Assembly: GCA_900155495.1 (NCBI GenBank)
Contig: FTLJ01000320.1
Coordinates: 1-64,000, forward strand
DNA: 64,000 bases
Direction: 5' to 3'
Origin: Porogramme epimiltina
Lineage: Eukaryota; Basidiomycota; Agaricomycetes; Polyporales; Polyporaceae
A program made the position numbers and the translations under genes. The stretch's first letter is position 1. Each line of letters begins with the position of its first letter. Under the pieces are notes generated by a model. The model ran no database searches and had not been told where the DNA came from. It saw only the letters and a program-made list of their open reading frames with translations. Shown piece after piece: positions 1 to 11,394 of the stretch.

Positions 1-38
1 GCCCGCTGCCCGCTGCCCAGCCCGCTGCCCCGCCGTCC
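1..38. repeat. GCCCGCT-type short tandem repeat
   Basis: The window opens with four imperfect repeats of a 7-bp unit GCCCGCT, continuing into C-rich sequence. It is simple sequence with no coding meaning that I can see and may extend beyond the left edge. Confidence 0.6.
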
Positions 39-699
39 AGTTCAACGTCCTGATCCTGCCCCTTGGCGGCTAGGGCGTCCATTGCTGCCGCCGGGGAGCA
101 CGCAAGTACATGAACCGACAGGCAGCGACGCTGTCCGCCACCCACCGCCGCCGCCCCCCAACTCCCACACCGTCGCCCTCACAACCGTCCCCCCTGCTAG
201 CGCACCCCCGCCGCCGCTGGCTAACACAGGGGCGCACGCGGCGAGGGTTGGGCCGCCGCCCACGCCGCCTCCCCATCTCCCGCCCGCCCACGCCGCCACG
301 ACGCCCGCCACTTCCCCCCTCTCTCACTCCTGTCAACGACCGCTCGCCCCGCCGTATCTCGAACAGAAGGTCCGCCGCGACTTCAAGGGCACCAGGTGAG
401 CCCCTACCTGTACATCATCCCGTCACCCGCGCCCTGCCCTACCAAGCCAGCATGACCGCCACCCCTGCCTTTGCTGGCACGATGCAGCAGCCCCGTCCAC
501 GTCCCCGCCGAAGCCCATACCCCCCGATGCTGCACATCCCCATCTTGACCTCCCTCACGGTCATCACGTATGCGAGGACGGCAGCGGCGGCACCCGCTAG
601 TAGTACAACTTAGTATAGATCATGTAATTTAGTACATTATGAATAATAATATGAGAAGCATGTAGAGAAGTGTGAACTACAGGGGTGATATACTTGCAT
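39..699. other. C-rich low-complexity stretch, no gene supported
   Basis: This stretch is dominated by runs of C with scattered CCG/CCA. Several frames on both strands stay open only because of composition, giving proline-, arginine- or glycine-rich translations without recognisable domains. It becomes AT-rich after about 600. I see no splice structure or motif supporting a gene. Confidence 0.5.
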
Positions 700-875
700 G
701 GGTAGCATTGCTCCCATGGAGTACGGATATACCCGCGGGTTAACCCGTACCCATGGGTGGATAACCCGTGGATATGGGTAATACAACACCCATACCCATA
801 TGGGTATGGATATGGCTTTTACTGACGCAAAATCCGTGGGTATGGGTATGGGTGACCCACGGATACACCCATGTT
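700..875. repeat. Palindromic GGGTATGGGT / ACCCATACCC repeat block
   Basis: Dense, imperfectly inverted repeats built from TGGGTATGGGT, ACCCATGGGT and GGGTTAACCC cover this block. It could be the end or remnant of a small non-autonomous element or a diverged satellite. No coding potential and no clear target-site duplication were found. Confidence 0.5.
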
Positions 876-1474
876 CAGCCTTAGCTCCGCGGACAGCTCA
901 TCCTCCAAGGACTCGTCATCCTCGAGCTCTACGAACTCTGATGCGGCTGCCTCGATCTCCACCGACTCCTCGGCATCGAGCTCAACGGATGCAGGGGCGG
1001 CTTCCTCCACGGATTCGTCGTCTGGTGCAAGAATGTGTACCTCATCGTTGATGGTATGTGCATTTGTCTATCTGCTGTGCCCTTGGCTCCTCACCCACTG
1101 AACCCACCTCTCTAGTATCAGTACTCCCATAGTTCACTTATATAATTACACGTCGTGCTGTAGTAGATAGTTCTAATATATGAGTTTGAACTTTCCCTCC
1201 ATATTTGGTCGCTGTTGTCGGCGGCATTCCTACCATAAAAGGGCATGAAATTCAGACATTATGGAGAAAGGACAGTGCCCAATGCCACATCGTCTAGCAG
1301 GCTGTTGCAGCCTTCTAAGCTTTGTTCCGATGGTGGTTTTGAGGCACTCGGACAACTTTGAAGTACTTTCGGACACTCTGACAAACTTTGAGACAATTTG
1401 AGCACTTCGGCGACTTTGATGGTGGGTGGCTGTGTGCCAAAGGGGCGCCAAAGTCGCCAAAGGTAGGGGGGTTT
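876..1474. other. Unique sequence left of the duplication, no gene supported
   Basis: An open Ser/Thr/Asp-rich frame at 871-1101 is low complexity and unsupported. Between 1340 and 1460 there are short repeats of ACTTTGA and GGCGCCAAAGTCGCC-like words. Homology with the promoters of the other three NLR genes begins only at about 1480, so the left edge of the duplicated unit lies here. Confidence 0.5.
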
Positions 1475-1557
1475 TTCCTGATGCCTCGGAAGCTTTCCAC
1501 AAGCGCACGAATTCTCACGTCCGCCAGAAACACCATATAGATCATGGCGCTAGCCAC

Positions 1558-1563
1558 CACGTG
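1558..1563. promoter_or_regulatory. CACGTG E-box in NLR1 promoter
   Basis: A palindromic CACGTG lies 125 bp upstream of the ancestral NLR1 start codon (1683). The same hexamer occurs 118, 128 and 127 bp upstream of the start codons of NLR2, NLR3 and NLR4, in otherwise conserved flanks. CACGTG is a bHLH-type binding site in fungi. A role here is inferred from position and conservation only. Confidence 0.4.
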
Positions 1564-1682
1564 CTTGCAACAGTGTACGGACACCGTGAAGTCTCGACTT
1601 GTCAGTGCGCTTAATCGTTCTCCCCACCAGCTACCATTCTTACCTTCTCCTCACCGCGCCGTAGCCCCACTGCGATATCACG

Positions 1683-1802
1683 ATGCGCAAGATCCGCACA
1701 AAGTGGCATAAGCTCAGAGGGTGCAAGCCCACCCCAGAGCCGCAACCCCGGGAACAAGTATATTGATCTGCGTCGGTGCTGCCACCTACCACAGAGACAG
1801 AG
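1683..1802 (+). pseudogene. Ancestral 5' end of NLR1, broken by a nonsense codon
   Basis: This matches the first 40 codons of NLR3 and NLR4: a basic start MRKIRTKWHKLRG followed by a proline-rich stretch. A CGA codon in the paralogs is TGA here (1764-1766), ending the frame after 27 residues. A MITE begins immediately after this segment. Translation from this ATG cannot give the NLR, so the ancestral start is dead. Confidence 0.75.
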
Positions 1803-1972
1803 CATCAGCAAAAAGTCAGCGTTACAAGTGCGACTTTTGACGACTATTAGTTACTATTTCACACTATTTCGGGCTATTTCCTGCTTGTGAGCACAAAATA
1901 GTACGAAATAGTACGAAATAGCTGGGACAAGCCAGCATAAGCAGCACTTGTAATGCTGACATTTTGCTGATG
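1803..1972. mobile_element. 170-bp MITE with long terminal inverted repeats
   Basis: The sequence starts CATCAGCAAAA and ends with its inverse, TTTTGCTGATG. About 34 bp at each end pair with roughly four mismatches. The interior is AT-rich with repeated GTACGAAATA words. It is absent from NLR3 and NLR4, whose sequence runs straight from ACAGAGACAGA into CCATCCCG. The target-site duplication is unclear, perhaps 2 bp (GA). The terminal ten bases differ by one from those of the 13.4-kb transposon (CATCAGTAAA), so the two may belong to the same superfamily. Confidence 0.85.
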
Positions 1973-4900
1973 GACCCCATCCCGTCGCGGCCCGTCACTC
2001 AACAGGGCCATGAGCATACATCGTCATGCCCCACGAGGATGTCAATACACACCTCACAAGCTCCCATAGGGTCTTCTTCATCGACGGCGGGAATTCCCGT
2101 TGTGGAGGGGCACAGTGTACCCCCCACTGGAGTCACTTCCTCTGAGACGCTCCCTGATCTAGAGGAGGCGACCACAAGAGACGCCGCGGCTACCACGGAT
2201 GTTACGTCTGCTCAACAAGGACACGGGTCTGAAGTTCATCCACAGAAAACTGCCAAGGGCGGCTCGAACACGGGAGATATGGTAACGGGTGCGGTGCACC
2301 TGGCCCTCGACATTACGGAGTCACTGTCCGATGGAGTTCCTTTTCTTCCTAATGTGGTGAAGGCGCTTAAGACTGTCTTGGAGGCTTACGAGGTATGTCA
2401 TTTGCGTTCAAGGGCCTGCTCGCGGCTCTCCGTAGAGCTCCGACATCTGATCGATTCTGCATTGCACGCGAAAATCATGCGGGCATCGCAGAAATATGCT
2501 TCCAATCGAGAGTCCATGGATATGCTACAAAAACACATAGAATCCATGAACGTCATGATCAAATCAGTTCGTCCAAAAGACGGGCCCTGTCCGCCGAAGT
2601 TGGAGGAGCAACTGGGCATCTTCAGCAAGTACGTGAGCATATTCATAGGATCGCAGTCGCTTTATCTCATTGACATGTCCATGCGGGTATAGGAACGTGG
2701 AACACGTCACAGTTGCGGTAGGAAGACTGCAAGGGAACGAGGGGGACCGAACGACCAAGAAACTCGCGCGAGGAGCATCCCAAACGTTGCGTGGGGAAAA
2801 GATAGCAGAGGAGCTCGATGGCTATGTTAAGAATTTGTCGTGGTATTTGGATAGTCTGATGGTACGTGTGGGTAGTTGCGCAAACTATTAGGGAACGTTG
2901 TATTGACGACAATTTAAGGTTTCAATGAGCTTGTTGGTTTACATTGCAGTCGATGTGAGTTTTCAATTCTCCGGAAGAAACACCTGTTGACCACCATGAG
3001 ATGCTGATAGGGCATGCAAGCTTCCATTGCTGGTGAATTTGGGCAAGTAAATCGCAAGCTCGACGGAGTGGTCGATGAGATTCATGAGGAAGGTGATCTA
3101 ACGCGTGTCAAGATCAGCCAAGACATTGCAAAGGATGGAGATCTCACTCGCGATGCTCTCCAACAGGTATTTTCCAGCTCGGGTAAGCTCATCTGACATC
3201 CACCTTTTCATATCACCGACATCATGTACCAGAAATCCCAGGTCTCAGATATGCGTCTGGAGCTAGATTTGATGCGAACGTAGGGCGTGAAGGGTGCTTA
3301 GGAACCACGCGCGCTGAGGTTCTAGCTGCGGTGTACAACTGGGCTATTACTGAGGAATGCCTCACCGCCGCGGAGAAGTCCTCACCGATGTTCGAGATCT
3401 CGCAGGAGCTTTGTATCTTGTCGCTCAACGGGCAGGCGGGAACGGGGAAGTCTACGCTCGCCCAAACAATCGCGGAACGGTGCGACAGTGCAGGCCTCCT
3501 CGGGGCGAGCTTCTTCTGTGCCCGATTTGGGGACCGCAACAACATCCAACTCATCTTCCCCACCATCGCCCTCCAACTCGCGCTTAACCCTGCAACGCCA
3601 CCCGCGTTCAAGACAGCAGTTCAGGAAGCTGTTAAGGCCAATCAAGATATACATCTCTCCCTTCCGTCACGCCAACTTCAGAAGCTCATCGTAGAGCCGC
3701 TCCGTTCCTGCGCGTCTACAACCACCGGAGAAATACTACGGCCAAACGTGATCGTCATCGACGCCCTCGATGAATGCAAGGACGACCAGTCTGTATCGAC
3801 GATTATCAACGCGCTCTCTCTCCATGTTCACGGCCTCGGTGCCCTCAGGTTCATCATTACAAGCCGTCCAGAGGCTCATATCACTGCGGGATATAGAAAG
3901 GCCGCGCTTTCGCAACATGTTCACAACTTTTCGCTGAGCGAGATCCCCCTGGAGGTCACCCTTCGTGACATCGCTACCTACATCGAAGCCAAGTTCTCCG
4001 AGTTCCTCTCTGTGCGTGTAGGGGAGTTTAGAAACTGGCCTAGCGAGGGGGTCCGGCAAGAGCTTCGGGCTATGTCCGGTGGCTTGTTCATTCACATCTC
4101 CACCGCCCTCAAATATATCTTCGATGCGATAGATCCAAGACAACGACTCAATGAATTGCTCGGAGATCCTTCGGTCTCAATTTTCGGAACTACTGGGACA
4201 TCTCCTGCCGCCCACCTGTACGGACTGTACCTCCAAGTCATGAAGGTCATCACTACTCCCCAGGGCTGCGCACTGGTGAAGAAGGTCGTTGGTTCAATTG
4301 TGCTACTCAAGGACCAGCTTTCACCACAGGGCCTAGAGTCCCTGCTAGGTCTAGAGTACGGCACGGTACGGAGCACGCTACGCCCACTTCACTCGATTTT
4401 GGTAGTTCCAGACGTGGAGAAGCCTGACGGGGTGATTCGCATCATCCATCCATCCTTCCCCGATTTTCTTGTCGACGGATCCAAGTGCACACGCACCGAC
4501 ATTCTCGTCGACAGGGAGCTCCAAAATACGTTCCTTTCAGAACGATGCTTGCAAATCATGAACGCAAATCTCGGCAGGAATCCATGCAACATCGCATCAC
4601 CCTGGGTGGCAAACATCGACATCGAGGACCTTTCCTCGCGTCTCGCGGCATCGGTCCCAGTTCACGTTCAGTACGCCTGTCGACATTGGTCCAGCCACCT
4701 CTGTGAAGGGCACATCACCCAGAACATAATCGTTCTGATGTCCGTGTTCACTCAGAAACACCTCATGCACTGGCTCGAAGTGTCGAGCCTGATGGGGGAT
4801 ATTGACGGTGCTATTGACACTTTGGAAAATGCCCAGAATGCCCTCCAGGTATGTGACGTCATAGATACCCCTCCTAGACAGACACTCATTAAATCTTCGA

Positions 4901-7281
4901 CCGCTGGCTCTTAGAAATTGGGTGCTCCTCCGATTGAGGTCATAGAGGTGCTCGACGACTGCAAGCGTGTAGTTAATCTCTGTTATCCCGCCATCTCATC
5001 ATCCGCCAGCCATGTCTACATATCCGCCCTTCTATCCTCCCCCTCCACTTCCATGCTCCGCTCGACATACTCTGCATATCTCACCAGCGCACCCCGGATC
5101 CACATCGGCCAACTGTCACGGCAAAACGCTAACACCACCACAATGGAGGGCCACTTGACCGTCGCCTTGTCCGTCGCCTACTCCCCAGATGGCCACCGCA
5201 TTGTCTCTGGCTCCGAGGACTGCACCATCCGACTATGGAACCGTCGGACGGGGGCACAGCTCCACGTGCTAAAGGAGGAGAGCAATGTCTGGAGTGTGGC
5301 GTTTTCGTCGGACGGGAAGCAGATCCTGTGCGGGACGGAGGCAGGGGTAGCAGCGCTCTGGGACGCACGGACGGGGGAAAGGATCACCTGGCAGAAAGCT
5401 CATGCCGCCAGTGTTCGCACGGTGGCCTTCTCTCCTCAACATGGGTATGCCGCCTCAGGGTCCAAAGATACGACTGTAATATTATGGAAAGTCACTTCCC
5501 ATGGCATGGAGCTCTTAAACATTTTCAAAGAACATTCCAGCTGGGTCGTCTCGGTCACCTTTTCACACCACGCGGACTTCCTGCTCTCCTGCGGGAGTGG
5601 GGATAAGACCTGCAAAGTTTGGACAGTATCCGGCTCCACGAATCTGCACACACTTAAACATGACACTCAAGTCTTCAGAGTCGCCATCTCCCCAGACCTC
5701 AAGACGATCGCGTGTGGATGCAAGAACGAGCTCGTTCTGTGGACCATTGGCGATCCATCCCATCCCCGTCGCGTCAAGACACTCCCCGTGGTGGGCGATG
5801 TTTGGGGGCTCGACTTCTCTCCTGACGGCCGCACCCTCGCCGTCGGGTGCTTTCTCGGTGAGGGATCGTGGATCGGGCTGTGGGATGTTGTGACGGGGGA
5901 GTGGGTCGGGGAGCGCGAGGAGATTCGAGGAGAACGCATCTTTGAATTGCGGTTTTCTCCTGACGGGTGTCAACTCGTCTCAGGTCACAGCCTGGGAACG
6001 GTGCGGTCGTGGGATGTGGGGGTTATGCGGACGAGTGTGGGCTCAGGCTCCGACGACAGTGGAGCGGGCGATGGGCGGTCTTTGTCGAGGGTATTGGCTG
6101 TTGCGTTTTCACCTCGGGACTGGGACCGGCTTGGGGTGGTGGTGGAAGACGGGACGGTGGAGCTTTGGAACGTCTCCTCGATGACAATAGTTGGCAAGAT
6201 GACCCACCCGCACCCAGGTACCCTCAATCCCGGCTTCGTCGCTCTGACATGGTCTCCGGACGGAACCCGGCTTGCACTGTCTGGGCATGAAGACCACTCC
6301 ATCGTTGCGTTCACCGCAGAACAAGCCTCGTTTACCTCCGTCTTCCGTGGACATTCCGAGGACGTGCTCCCCGTCGTGTTCACCCCTGACACACAAAGCA
6401 TTGTCTCTGGCTCGCTTGACGGCAGTATTCGGCTCTGGGACGCCACGACAAGGTCCGAAAAGGTGTTATTGGAGAGACAGAACCCCATTTGGGCTATTCG
6501 AACCTCCCCAAGTGGAAGACATCTTCTCTTCTCGACGATGAGAGGGTCTACGCCCCTTCATTTCCCAAAGTCCGACCTCCAGCAAGTAAGATCACGCCAT
6601 ACGCTGACTACGAAGAGTGCGACGGGCTATCCCGCGATGCACCTATACGACCTCGCATCAAACACCACAACGATGGAGATGAACCACCACCATGCCATCG
6701 TCGCCCTCTCGTTCTCGTCCGACGGCTCACGCGTGGTCGGGTCGAGCGAGCGCGGCCACATCTCCCTTTGGGCATTCTCCTCTCCTTGTTACTCAAGCCC
6801 AGACACTGGGCAAAAAGACGCTGACGGGACTCCTGAACCGAGCAGGGGTGCTCTCCATCTCCTCGCCGAACTCCATCCGGAAACATCAGGCATTTCGGTC
6901 GAGCGCATCCGGTTCTCCGCCGACGAGCGCGCTGTCATCACCAATGCCTGCTTCGCACCGATCACGAACCAGGCGCACTGGCCACTCGTCGCGCACCACG
7001 GCGCCTTCCCACAATCAGGCCCTGAAACCACCGACTCTCATCGACTCCCTGACTACTTCGTCTCTGATGGCTGGATTTGGTGCCGGGGTCGTGGTGAAGA
7101 ACCTCGACGAGGGTGCTGGCTCCCGCCCGTGTATCGATACCAGCCTGCGGAAGTTCAGTACCAACGCGATCCTGGAGGGTGGGATGCTAGGGATAAATGG
7201 GTTGCATTTGCTACAAACGAAGGGCGGCTTGTTGTCGTGGACATGTCTGGCGACTCAAAGCAGATACTGCCTCGAACGTAA
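1970..7281 (+). CDS. NLR1: NACHT-WD40 receptor-like protein with MITE-derived start
   Basis: Predicted intracellular signal-transducing NTPase (STAND/NLR class) with C-terminal beta-propellers. Exons by homology and GT-AG sites: 1970-2392, 2492-2628, 2693-2861, 2919-2954, 3011-3182, 3233-4848, 4915-7281, giving 1639 aa in frame. The order is a Ser/Thr/Pro-rich leader, a helical domain (about residues 95-300), then NACHT with P-loop GQAGTGKST (near 379), Walker B VIVIDALDEC (near 485) and FIITSRPEA. From residue 851 there are about 12 WD40 blades (for example CTIRLWNRRTG). The ATG at 1970 is the right tip of the MITE; the ancestral start is dead. It could instead be a pseudogene if transcription or translation does not use this ATG. 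The WD40 part resembles NLR2 in blade 4. Confidence 0.75.
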
Positions 7282-10035
7282 TGCTCCGTCATAGTTAATC
7301 TTTCTACCGGTTGTCATTCCTTCTGAACTGCCAGCAGTGCCCGTTCCTCGATCAACATTGTATGCGGACGACCACACTCACGCGTACATTATCCCAGGTA
7401 ACTTTGTCGTTGCTACATTCAGTTATCCTTTCGCCTGCACCTAGGAGAACCCATTTCCTCTCAAGCAGTGTGCTTTCCCTCACCTATCCTGCCAGTGTAT
7501 GGATAGATAGTATTATTGGGTGCCCCAAATAGGCTTATTGTCCTACTAGATGAGTGAGGGTGCATAAAAACCAAATGGCAAAGCATAGGAGAACATGTGT
7601 GCCCAGACAGGCGCTGGCTTTCGGTGAGCATGAAATTTCTATGAGGGAGTACCCTTGTGCCCGACATTGGCTGACGGGAAGGCCGGGACCGGAACCAGTG
7701 GGCAATTCCCCAGGACATAAAGAGGTTTTGGTATAATATATGACAATGCCGTACCTCGCTCATAACAGCGGAGCACAAGGGACCAGACCGATATTAAATA
7801 GAATTGATAGTCGATTGATAGTAGGCGGTGTATATTACAACAGGCGCTCCCGCGTCAGAAGGACGACCGAGGCATTCGATGGGCGCACATCCAGGTGGGG
7901 CACGAACGGGGAACGCTCATCATATAACGGGTAAGAGCTGGAAGCATCATGGAGTGGAGCATATTCGTAGGGTGACTATGATAGAGTAGCGCCACGTAGA
8001 CGTTGGTTCTTAATCAACCCACACCACTTACAAAAGCGATAAGTTTTTGAGCGACCTATACAGTGCTTCACTGCAAGGGCGTGAGAAATGGACGGCGGAC
8101 ATCTATGGGTTGGTTCATCTTGCTATGAGGCACAGCCGTAACGTGCATTCTCCGCGGAGTACAGTAAATACGACCGTGGAGAGGGCATAAGGCCGGAAAC
8201 GACATGGTATGATGACGTCGTCGGGACGAAGGGAGAAGGAAACATTATTGGCTCAAGGTGAGCTGGAAGGGCTGAAAGCGCCAAGGGGGGAAACAGCGAT
8301 GGGCGGCCGGTTTCTGTATAGGGGCAGTCAGGCGAACGTGATTCTATGCAGCAGTGGAGAGCGGATGCTGTCTGGGGGACGCACGGCTGTGTGAAGCGAA
8401 ACACGTCCGCGCGTGTGGGAGATAACCCGAGAAGCAGTAGTGCAGTAGCGCATATACACAGATGACGGGGGCCTGGGCAGACTGAGAGGCCGTGACCGCT
8501 GCGACCGAGGACGTCTGCTGCGGGGAAGCAGCTCCGACGACAGGGAGCAGGGGAGAAGGCGGGCGGGCATGGCGGGGCCGATTGCGTCCCCCGCCGAAGA
8601 GAGCTGAGGAGAGGCTGGGGGAGGAAAGCGCGGAGAGGGTGATGGGAGCCTGAGGCCTACGCAGGGCGGAGGGGGCGAGCAGGGCAGTGGCAGGAGGTAT
8701 GACGGCAGGGCGCGCGTATTCGCATGAGACGGAGGACGTGCGGGGCTTGGAAGACGAAGCGGGAGATCGGGCTGTGAGCCAAAGAAGGGGAAGCTGGTGG
8801 GCGGCTGAAGAGGCGCGCGCGCCGTGCCTGGGCCGCGGATCATCCGGATAGATGTCGCCTCGGCGTCTGGGAGATCGTCGGGATCCGGCGTTGCCCTCTG
8901 CCCGTAAGCCTGTCCCCCGCCGACCCAGGTCGGACTCGGTCAACGTCTCCCTGTGCTCGCTCCCTTCTTCGCTTGCTCCGCCAATGGACCTCAGCTCTCC
9001 TTCAGGCTCTGCTTCTCTATCTCGGGCGGGTATGAAGTGTTCTGTCGCTTAGCGTCGCCGCCGTAATCTCGAAGCGCTCTCCTTGCACCGTACGTCCGTC
9101 GTCGAATGCTCGCCCAATCCTCTATTTGACTTCGCGCCCCTCTCAGCTACAACGTCTTCTGAGGGCCATACGTGTCTTCAAGTTGTCGACCCATCACCTA
9201 TGTCAGCTGCAAGATGTCATCCTCTAGCCAACATCTAGTCTCAGCTTCTCACAGTGTGTCTCCTGGTGCCGCACAATCACTTCGCGCTACAAGCATGGCT
9301 CAATGCTGCCATCTTCCCTTACGAACGCCCCTTCACACAGCCGTGTTCCTGGTCTATATATTTTGCAGTGAATCAACTTTCGGCGCCATTTGCCCAACAT
9401 GTGCCTAATACATCCCCAAAGCGCCGTCACAACAAGCACATGCCCCACGCTCCTCTCCATCCTAGTATTCTGCATCTCCTCTCATCAATCCGGATGCCCC
9501 CGTCATCATTCGACATTGCTCTCACTTTCTCGATGGGTCTCACTTTCTCGATGGGTCTCACTTTCTCGATGGGTCTCACTTTCTCGATGGGTCTCACCAA
9601 AGTCACATTCAACCTTTTTTGTCGATGCCTCGACCTCGCACTCTACGGATCCGTCTACGTCATCCCGCCTCCGCCCACGACGATAGCACCCTGCGACCGG
9701 CGCCAGAGCGAGTTCGGCGGCACCTCGCAGAAGCGGCGGCGCGTGCGTCGGCCAGATGCCCTCGTATGCTACGGCGCGCGTGCAGCCCTACAATCCCACG
9801 GCAGGCGCGCTCCAGCAATTCGCGAGTCTCCCACAAACTACACGACCTTAATGTCCGGTGGCCAATCGTGCGCGCTGCGTGGGTACTCGCCGCTCGCGTC
9901 GCGTGAGGAGCCCAGCGTCGATGCCGTGCACGTCGTGTCGAGCACGGTGCGCCGACAGCAAGGAGAAGAGGTCCAGCGTGCGGGAGCGGTTGCGGGAGGC
10001 GAAGCTGGCGGAAGGGGCCGGGTGCGCGGTGGTGT
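7282..10035. other. Unit I spacer downstream of NLR1
   Basis: The first 300 bp match the 3' flanks of the other NLRs, including a block starting GGTTGTCATTCCTTCTGAAC at 7309. The rest aligns in order with 22365-25360 and 36454-38900 but carries many small indels. Frames on either strand are short and not conserved between units. I support no gene here. A short coding-looking segment just upstream of the glycoprotein relic in units II and III is not clearly preserved in this unit. Confidence 0.5.
9521..9592 (+). repeat. Four perfect copies of an 18-bp tandem repeat
   Basis: The unit CTCACTTTCTCGATGGGT occurs four times head to tail. It is a multiple of three and reads LTFSMG in one frame, but the surrounding frame is not conserved in units II and III. 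The repeat looks like local slippage private to unit I. Confidence 0.85.
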
Positions 10036-10039
10036 AATG

Positions 10040-11110
10040 TGGAGCTAGTGGTGCGTGGCGGCGGGAGCGACCAGAACTCGATGCGCCAGAACGTCTACGG
10101 TGCGTCGCGCCGCCTCCCCAGAGCGAAGCAGCGCCGCCTCCTCATCGTCTGATACCCCCCACCCGCAGTGACCTCGATCGAGGACTGGGGCATCTTCGGG
10201 CTCCCGAAGCCGGGCGCGGACTCGGAGATCGGGCGCACGTAGCGCATAGAGGTCGCGCGGTGTACGCAACCCGGGCACCGTGCGCGCATCATCCCAAATA
10301 GTGTGATCGCGGGCGCGCATTTTGTGCAGATGCCCGATTATGTGCAGGTGACGGACGTCGTGGATCTCACGGAAATGAACATACCAAGGGCGGCGAGAGC
10401 GGCGAGCTCGACCCGCACGGCGCGCGTAGAAACAGTGAGAGCCGCGCGCGCTCCCTGCGCCGTTTGGCCAGGGGCGCGCCTCCGCGTGCTTCTTGCACTC
10501 GACACTATTCTCCCACCCGCAGGCAACGCGATCGACGGGCGAGTCTTCTCGAGCGCGCGAGGCGAGCTCCAGAAGACACGGTGAGCACCCCTCACAGTAC
10601 CCACCCGTGTCCGCGCGTGCTCACCTCAGACCACCCCTCGCGTTGTGCAGAACGTCGTGGCGTGCGACAGGTTCTGCATCCGCGCGTGCGGGTATGGCCC
10701 ATGCGCGCCGCGGTTCTGCCAGGACGTCTACGTCCTCGGCTGCGCGCGGAAAACGCCCGGCGGATATTCCGCAGGCGCGCGTTTAACTAGCGCCCGCGCG
10801 ACGCCCGCGAGGTGCGCACCCACTTCGCTCCATTCCGTCCCCATTCTCCGAGAGGCCTGCGTCGCTGACCTTTGCGCGCGCGCGCGCTACATAGGCAGCT
10901 GGTGGGCGTGAACGGCACCTCTGGGGCCCCCTAGGGGCAGCCCGTCACCCCGCCCACACACCCCGCTCGCGCGACGTCCCCCTTGCGCATCCACGACGTC
11001 GCTCGCGAATCGCCTCGCGCCCACGTCGACCACGCGCACGGGCTCGGGGGGCAGCGCGCGCCCCAAGCGCGCGAGCGGGGCAAGAACTGCGGTGAGTCCT
11101 GTGCCTCCTC
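10040..11110 (+). pseudogene. 'Macrofage activating glycoprotein'-like relic, copy A
   Basis: Frame-shifting segments match a family of secreted basidiomycete proteins annotated under that name. In order: NSMRQNVYG (near 10075; copies B and C have NSMCQNVYG), SIEDWGIFG..KPGADSEIG, VARCTQPGH, HFVQMPDYVQVTDVVDLTEMN (10320-10380), a frameshifted ELDPHGADGNG-like stretch, and VVACDRFCIRACGYGPCAPR (10650-10710). Traces of two introns with GT..CAG borders remain. The frame changes repeatedly, so no product is possible. The family name is from memory of related proteins and the biological role is unknown. The order and spacing match copies B and C. Confidence 0.5.
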
Positions 11111-11394
11111 GGCACTTAGGGCGAGGATCACTGACCCGCGCGTTTGTTGAGTGTTTATGTGGTAGTTTGTCCGCACGCGCGCGTCCTGCTGCACCGTGAC
11201 AGTGGCGCGAACGGGCGGTGCGGAGACAGGGGACGGCGCGGCCGTCGCGCGCCGCACCGTGCCCGGGCGCGAGCTCGCGGCCCCTCGCATAGCGGCTGTT
11301 CTTGAGGCGACGCTCCTCGTGTGAGGCGTCGCACCGCGGGTTGATATACAAACCCAAAGGAGGAGTCAACCCACCCCTAGCCGCGCTTAACTGA

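Noticed and set aside
82..613. Overlapping proline-rich open frames at the left edge
   Set aside because: Openness follows from the C-rich composition on several frames at once; no motif and no splice support.
4854..4861. TGACGTCA (CRE-like) in intron 6 of NLR1, also at 34050-34057 and 60711-60718
   Set aside because: It directly follows the splice donor in each paralog and is lost in NLR2. Conservation is explained by shared ancestry and donor constraint.
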